Below are positions 57,360-64,000 of a DNA stretch of 64,000 bases, piece after piece. How positions within the stretch are numbered: position 1 is the stretch's first letter; every line of letters begins with the position of its first letter. Below the pieces are notes generated by a model that saw nothing but the letters and a program-made list of their open reading frames with translations, made no database searches and was not told the origin of the DNA. The translations under genes and the position numbers were made by a program. The DNA is from Fasciolopsis buskii. Taxonomy: Eukaryota > Platyhelminthes > Trematoda > Plagiorchiida > Fasciolidae. The stretch covers positions 9,533 to 73,532 of the forward strand of contig LUCM01008347.1 of NCBI GenBank assembly GCA_008360955.1. Direction: 5' to 3'.

Positions 57360-60300
57360 CTTATGGCATTGCTGGTACACAACGGTTTCTCACATTTCAG
57401 GTGTGACACTTCGATCAACAGTTGGTGCAATATTCGCTATATCACTTACTATTCCAGTGTCTTCTTGAAAAGAATTCGCTAAATAACTTATGGAGCTCAA
57501 ATGAGGTGTTGGGTATCACATTCGCACAATATCTTTATTTGTACAGATTTTCCGACTGGCCGTTAGGACACATTATTTAGCAGTTCATGACCGCGTATCT
57601 TTTTAGCCTACCAGATACTTTCGCTGTGTTCATTTCAGTATGAGCGTAGACAACGTTCATTCCCTTTTCCTGTTCAGTCAGCTATCTTCCATTTTATCCG
57701 ATTGTTTACAAAACGGAAATATTGTCTGAATTAAATGACTTTCGATTGAATGTCGCTCACTAATCACAAGGATACAGGCGGCACCAATCACGCGCATGAT
57801 CAATCAGTAAATGCGCATCAATCATTGAGCGAGAAAACAGCACACACTTCCGTCTTTACTGCTCTTCTGTTATTTTTCCAGGTTTAATTTCGAAAGACTT
57901 TAAAATTCTTCTCCGAGCGGTATCATTTATTAGCCATGTGTCCTTCTTGCCACCAACTGAATTGTCCTTAATCTATGTGATCAACACTTATCAGCATGTG
58001 AGAAATTTGCTCGCAAAATCCTTTCTGATCCCATGAATCCTGTGTACAGCGAAAGTGTCGCTCTCATATTTCTACACGATCCGCTTTTATTTCCATACCC
58101 TCCAGAATCAATATCTATAGGAACTCCACTGTCTCATATTTAGCACTTACTTTGACAAGCCGTGACCGTGTTTCAGCCGAATTCCTGAGGAACCTATCAC
58201 AATGCACTATGATTATTCCTCAATGAGTTTTTTCACATTTTTATAAGGTGATGAGTGCAAATTCATCTTTCTTTTAATTTTTACCCTCACGTTTTTAACT
58301 GAAGTGCGACATTATTTATTGTACGCAAAAGTCTATACAATACAATACAATACACTTCGGGGGTGGAGGCCGCATGCTCTAGGGAAACCCACCACTTCAC
58401 AGTTAATCCTAACCAGTTCCTATGTATACACACCACATCAGGTTTATTTAAATCGAAAAACTAAGAGCTAACTGGAATATCGTCATACAACAGTAAAATG
58501 AGCCACGTGGGTTGAAGATTGGTCAAAGTACTGCCCAAAAGTCATCTACGGTACAAACTTAGTGAGTGAAGTACTTTCATGGTCGCATATTTTTACCTGC
58601 CTCCCGGCTACCTTTTTATCGGGATCATTAGAAGTTTAATTGGTTATCAAATAGCACATTTACCCACAAAACTCACTTAAAAATGGCCGAGCTCAAGCGG
58701 ATCTCTGAAAGTAGCTCTTAACAATCTTTCTGTGACTAGAAAATCCCTCAAAAACCAGTCCATATGGATACAAAGGAGGATCATGATTCGGAAATATAAG
58801 GCCTGTCGCTTTGATTAGTGACAAAATGTCTCAACTACCACCAATGAAGCAGCTCAATATGAACTGTGTGATCGGGAAGTGGAGTTCAGCTCGTGAAATC
58901 ATAGAACAGGCTCGATATTAGTACCCAGATATAAACTAACTTCCGAGCTGATCTGTTGGTAGTATGCTTAAGCACCTGTCACAAATATCAAGTGAATGAC
59001 TTTGTATTTCCCCAAATATGGTTATTTCTGCCACCTACTTCGAGTGACTTTAAAACCGTTTCGCAGCCCTTAGGAGTACCAACTGTTATGTTCAGAGTTC
59101 CACTTAAGTTCGTTGAATTTCTTGCGTGAATCTCGAGGGCCAGTGTGCTGTCTGACAAGTGTTTAAAATTTCACTGTTTCAGACTAAAAGGTAATGGAGA
59201 AACAGGTAAAATGTGTTGCCTTAAAAGCAATTCAAACACGGTAAGTATACTTCACCGTGATCTTTCTTTACTTAGACCTTATTTTAGAAAAAGGCGAATA
59301 GGCCAAAATTAATTGAAATAGAATTCAAATAAAAGTTGCAAATGAATAACTTGCTTTAAACGACCTCTTCCTTGTAGATCGGAACACTGCTTTAGTAAAC
59401 TTTTCGATGGATATTTACACTTATTTTTCTCCTCTTGCTTTATTTAGAACGCTCCCTGATCGATTCGCAATAAGTAAAGTTCGGACCCTCGCTCCGCATA
59501 AATAACTTGGGAAGTCAAGATCTAGGCTAGCCCGGTTGTACTGTTTTAATCAAGGCCAGCCGCCGATTCATAGGAATTATTCATTCTCGGAGATATTGAA
59601 GAACCGCGTCCAATTTAAAGGTTCAATTAAAAAATCAACTTTGATTCAGTCCAAAACTATGGGTCCACGTATGACTCAGTCATTACTCCAGAACCGGTTT
59701 TCAATCCAAAATTATACTTAATTTTGGCGTACTAACTGTTTTACTATCTATTATTGTCTGGTGGTTATCACTGGACCCAATCTTGGAACCTCGGCAACAT
59801 TTTCGACCACGCTAAGGCCAACAGGTCGATCAAGGGGAAACGAGACTTCATTTGACAGCTTCACCTATGACTGATCTTTACTCATTATTCTACCTTTGAT
59901 AAGCGGCCCCACTTGTCCGTACTCCGTGCTGCCTGCAACCGCCAAATCTCAGGTGATTCCTATGTTCCTTGCTTGTCGGGATCACCGCAGACGTTAATTT
60001 TCTGTCCCGTTGCAACAACCACAGCAACAGCTCCGCTGACTATTGAGGTCAGTTGGCGCTAAACGCGTGGGTGAGGATGATGCAAGTATTGGGTGAACCT
60101 GTGACCGGGGGGCCGTTGACCAATTAAGAATGTGCTGCCGTTAGTGGTCTTACGCGACTTCACCCTCGGTTTCCGTAAAGTTGAAGAACTGTAGATTCCA
60201 GTCCCATTATATTCTTGTTAAAGTTTGTGCTAGAAATTTGAAATTGAATGCAACCAAACTAAAGTACGGCTAGAAATGTTCAATTTTGTGATGCGCCTCG

Positions 60301-63300
60301 GCTCAGAATTGACTATGGAAACAGACTAGCTGTTCAGAGCTATATTGCAGGAAACTGGCTTTAAGACACTTATCACTGCGACAAAAGCCAATATAAACAG
60401 GATCAGCGGAAGCCCAGTAAACGTAACAACCATCCTGACAATTACTCAGTCAAAAATTTTTGCAGAAAACAACTTGAATGTTACAGTGTTCAGCCTGCAA
60501 GCCACCATATTACTGTGATTGAGAAAGTGTTTAGGCCAACTGGTGCTGTATTTGGCTCAGTGTGCTTTTTCCGAGTGAATTCTTTCAGACCTAGTTACAT
60601 ATACACTTTTTAGGAACAGCATGGCCTTATCATTTCTTATGCAGTGAGACTGTAATTTGAGAGCGAGTCGGTAGACCACTGACAACTTATCCGACATTTG
60701 ACTGTCAATGTTTCACCTCTGGCTACAACTAGTACTCCATCTATTCCTTGGTGAGGTTCGAAAGATAATAACGATTGACGAGGAAAAACACTAACAGATA
60801 TTGATTACAACTGAAATCGGTCTGCGGGAAGAGCGATGCAAGGGAAGATGCTTCCAAGCCTCATGAAAGCATATTTGCAAATACCGGCCAAGGTCGTATC
60901 ATTTTCAAATCCCTCAAAAACCGATCAAGGCATTAGCTGCATAACCACCTAGTGTTTCTATGTCAGTGATGAATAGCAAACCAATCATTTCCATGCCAAC
61001 TCAATAGTCGTATTCGCTAAGCGAAGGTAATGGTATTTGACCGACTTTCAATGCGAATTCCCCGACTAACTAGCTAATCCTAGTGCCTTTGTTGTTCAAG
61101 ACGAGCAGTTTAACTATTATATGTCCAAGTCAGATTAAAGTCCCAATTAGTCTGTAATTCAATAAGCATTTAAGCAGGCATAAGTCGCAAATATACCTAT
61201 TCAAGTGTAAGTGCAGCAGGTAGATGACGGCATCAGGAAACATAACGTGGTGTGCATAAGCGGACGAAATAGCCACATACCAGGTGTCCGAAATGCAATG
61301 AAACCTCAGATTTGATTGCGACGAAGAATCAGTCAGTCGGGAGTTCATTTACACCACAAAGAGTTAATCAGTTAGGTGCCGCAAAGCAAGCCTCACAATA
61401 TCAGTTGAACAGTCAGAAACCAAACAATATCGTAATCGATATTTTCACTTACATCAAAAACAAAGCAGTTTTGTTTTTTTCACTGTGCTCTGCTCACACG
61501 GCCTTTATCACTAATGTTTCGTGAATTGTTCAAAGTAGAGACCAATCATGATAGTTGCTACTTTTACACTTCTCACAAATTCTTCTGTGACACTGATGTG
61601 GTGATCGATTAGTCCAAATCTATGCATGTGCCACGAAGCTTTGATGTAACAATAAGGACCGCGGAAATAGTCAAGAAATAAGATCAATAAATGGTCGCCC
61701 GGAATCATCAAAGACACGAACAACGAGTCGTTTCTCGATCTTGGACTGGGTATGCTGCACTTTGAGTTTTGTTCACGTTTTTTTTGGTTTTTCCTCCACA
61801 CCAATAGATGCACTCTTCCATTTTTAGACATTGACTTATTGTCACTTCTACATAAAATGCTTCGTAATGCTTCGTCCAGAAAGATTTTCATACCACAAGA
61901 TGGTAAAACTAAATGAAACATTTCAGTTTTCCTGGATGAAATCTGTTGAGCAATTTGGACTAGAAGTAGAATTCAAGAACCGCTGTAAATTACAGGTTTT
62001 GCGAATCTGACATGGAGGTACATTTTTGTCAGCTGAACTATGCGCAGAGGTAATCAGCCAAACATTCATATTTCGTTAGCAAATAAGATATCGATATGAA
62101 TAACTAATTTCATCTGTAACAAAACATTGAAATATAACTTTATTATATTATTGAGATAATAAATTTACTTAGGGAATAAATTGAACTAGGTTGCGCTTGG
62201 TTTGACCAAAGTATTTCAACGAAAAAAACCGTTCCTGCCGTAGTCAGTTTTTGGTAACCGAACATAAATTCTTCTGGTCTATCGGTGAAAGGGGTTAGTC
62301 AGAAAAAAACGCGGTTTGTTTGATTTTCCTCTCGACTAAACACACCCAGCATATCCGTCAATGGATGAAAGCTATACATTACCGAGATTTCAATTGCAAC
62401 GTGAGTTTACGACTTTTCCACAACGGCCATGAGAGAATTTTCGAAGGGTAGTTTTAGCCACTCTCAAACTGCTTTCGGCTAGATCCAGAATAAATTGAAT
62501 TAAAGGTTTCCTCTTAAAAAATGGATCCAACTTTGGTTAGTTTTGAACCAAAGGTAAATTGTGACACAAAAGTTTGTCTCATCCATGGATTCTGCGCCTA
62601 TTACAGAATCATGGAGTGGTTCGTTTAAAATTACTTGTCCGTTAGATAACACAAACGTTCAGAATAATAGTGCGTGATTGGCACTTTGACTTTTATGTAC
62701 GTAGTAGTATCAAGTTCAAGAAAAGTGGTTGCGGCTCGGAAATGGATTAAACATCTTAACACTCTCCTCGTGATTCGAGTAAGTTTTCAGTGCCCAAACG
62801 ACAAGTAGGTGTTCAATTATTGGGATGAGTTTACCACACTGTACCTGTTACACAATGGAATAACCGAAAAACCATTTTATGGTCCAGAAGATTTTAGTCA
62901 TATCGTCATTTTGCATTTATATATCGCTTACATCGTAGTCTATGACTTGTTTTGTAACTTTCTGAGTTGTTAATTTGAGTTTTCGAAGATCAGCAGACAA
63001 GGGGTAGTATGGTAAAGCGAATGAGCAAACCGTTTTTACGATTACAATTTTTTTGGAACGTGACCGTATATTTCACAGCCTCATGATCACTTCTCTATCG
63101 TTTTTATCAATTTACCAATAAAATATTTTGGTGAGGTATTATTAAAACAGAATGGGAAAAATATTAAGTGTTTTGCTGGAAAATGGCACAAAGACGGTTC
63201 TGATAAGAATAATATCCAAGAGTACTTGTTATTAGATCGAAAATGCATCAGGAAGTTCGTGTGCATGAAAGCTTTTGCTTTCTGTTGTAGAAGACAGAGC

Positions 63301-64000
63301 ACAAATTCATAGACCATTTGTTTTTAACGTCTTATTCAAACGATAAGTAATGGTAATACAGGTTAGCTTCCCTACCAGTATTTCATGATTCAACATAGTT
63401 CTTTAAATCCAGTTTAAGGTTTACTAGACCTGAAAAAATCATTCACTATTTTAATGCCAGTCCAAAAATACTCTAACGTCCGCCGGTGACGATGAACTGG
63501 AGCGCACAATATCTAAATCTTCAAACCAACTTCATCGTGCACTTTTGTCGCTATTTTAAACTCCCGTTCATTACACTAAAATATATTTTATATGTCGTCC
63601 AGAGATTTCTTTCAATCCCTTCAAAATCGGTCGGCCTGGCTCTGTGGGAAAATGAAGTGCATTATAATCGCCATTCCACTACCTTGATTAAACAAAAAAG
63701 AACATACAACAGCAGTCAAACGGAGGTCACGGCTAAATGGATGACTTTCTAGTTGGGAAGCGACCGGTGCACCAGAGTCCATAGTTCAAGATGATCACCA
63801 GAATTTCAACGATAGATTATTTCTGGGATAGATTGAAGATGTTTTGCCCGAGTGCCTAGTTCGTGAATATCTATCGACCAATAGCCTATTTATATGTGTA
63901 TCTCAAAACTTCATACTCATATATATTCGCCCAAATCTGATTACAGATTTTGTTGCACTGAAACCATTGGAAAACAAGAACAATGCGAATGAAGCTAAAA
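57360..64000. other. No firm gene
   Basis: AT-rich sequence with isolated short frames. A (TACAA)n micro-repeat lies at about 58336-58353. The best splice-flanked orphan is 59183-59240 (acceptor CACTGTTTCAG, donor ACACG|GTAAGT), too short to identify. The longest frame, 136 codons at 61511-61921 on the minus strand, has no recognisable domain. Confidence 0.4.

Noticed and set aside
61511..61921. 136-codon minus-strand frame
   Set aside because: No domain or signal, and no splice support; frames of this length can occur by chance in a window this size.

Overview
This window is eukaryotic nuclear DNA: spliced genes with GT-AG introns, (TA)n microsatellites, and a dense load of decayed retroelements. 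The content (degraded RTE-like and I/Jockey-like LINEs, Penelope-like elements, tRNA-derived SINEs, a hammerhead ribozyme repeat, and tiny introns at the 5' end of one gene) suggests a flatworm, probably a digenean fluke. That assignment is an inference; no species marker is visible. Two short runs of N (22567-22591 and 39492-39510) are assembly gaps.

Layout. 1-8.8 kb is a graveyard of retroelements: RTE-like LINE pieces on the minus strand (1-1444), an I/Jockey-like LINE on the minus strand (about 1950-3640), and a plus-strand RTE-like LINE (about 5840-8800) interrupted by a 5'-truncated Penelope-like element with a perfect 14-bp target duplication. About 100 bp after this LINE begins the best-supported gene, DGCR8/Pasha (8900-30194, plus strand). 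Ten exons encode about 684 residues: acidic and basic N-terminus, the C-terminal part of the central domain, two double-stranded RNA-binding domains and the Drosha-binding tail. Its introns hold further LINE copies, an inverted pair of Penelope-like elements with shared terminal repeats, a tRNA-like SINE and a dead hammerhead copy.

33.2-35.3 kb holds a one-exon minus-strand gene for a type I membrane protein (CUB-like region, LDL-receptor class A module, one membrane span, PPxY-bearing tail), followed on the same strand by a small open frame for a possible secreted six-cysteine protein. 35.6-37.5 kb has plus-strand exon pairs of unknown identity. 38.19-38.67 kb has the first three exons of a TPR protein like ODAD4/TTC25 (outer dynein arm docking), separated by introns of only 34 and 41 bp; a possible later exon is at 41.34 kb.

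At 39.73-39.79 kb lies an apparently intact type I hammerhead ribozyme in a repeat next to (TA)n tracts; the second copy at 29.79 kb has lost two catalytic guanines. 44.58-44.87 kb is a 72-bp-arm palindrome around a tRNA-derived SINE. 53.5-56.3 kb is a long, frameshifted plus-strand RTE-like LINE. Most of 45-53 kb and 57.4-64 kb shows no gene I can support.

How the genes work together: DGCR8 is the RNA-binding partner of Drosha in pri-miRNA processing; the ODAD4-like protein would act in motile cilia; the CUB/LDLa/PPxY protein is a membrane protein that may recruit WW-domain (Nedd4-type) ligases. There is no sign that these neighbours share a pathway.
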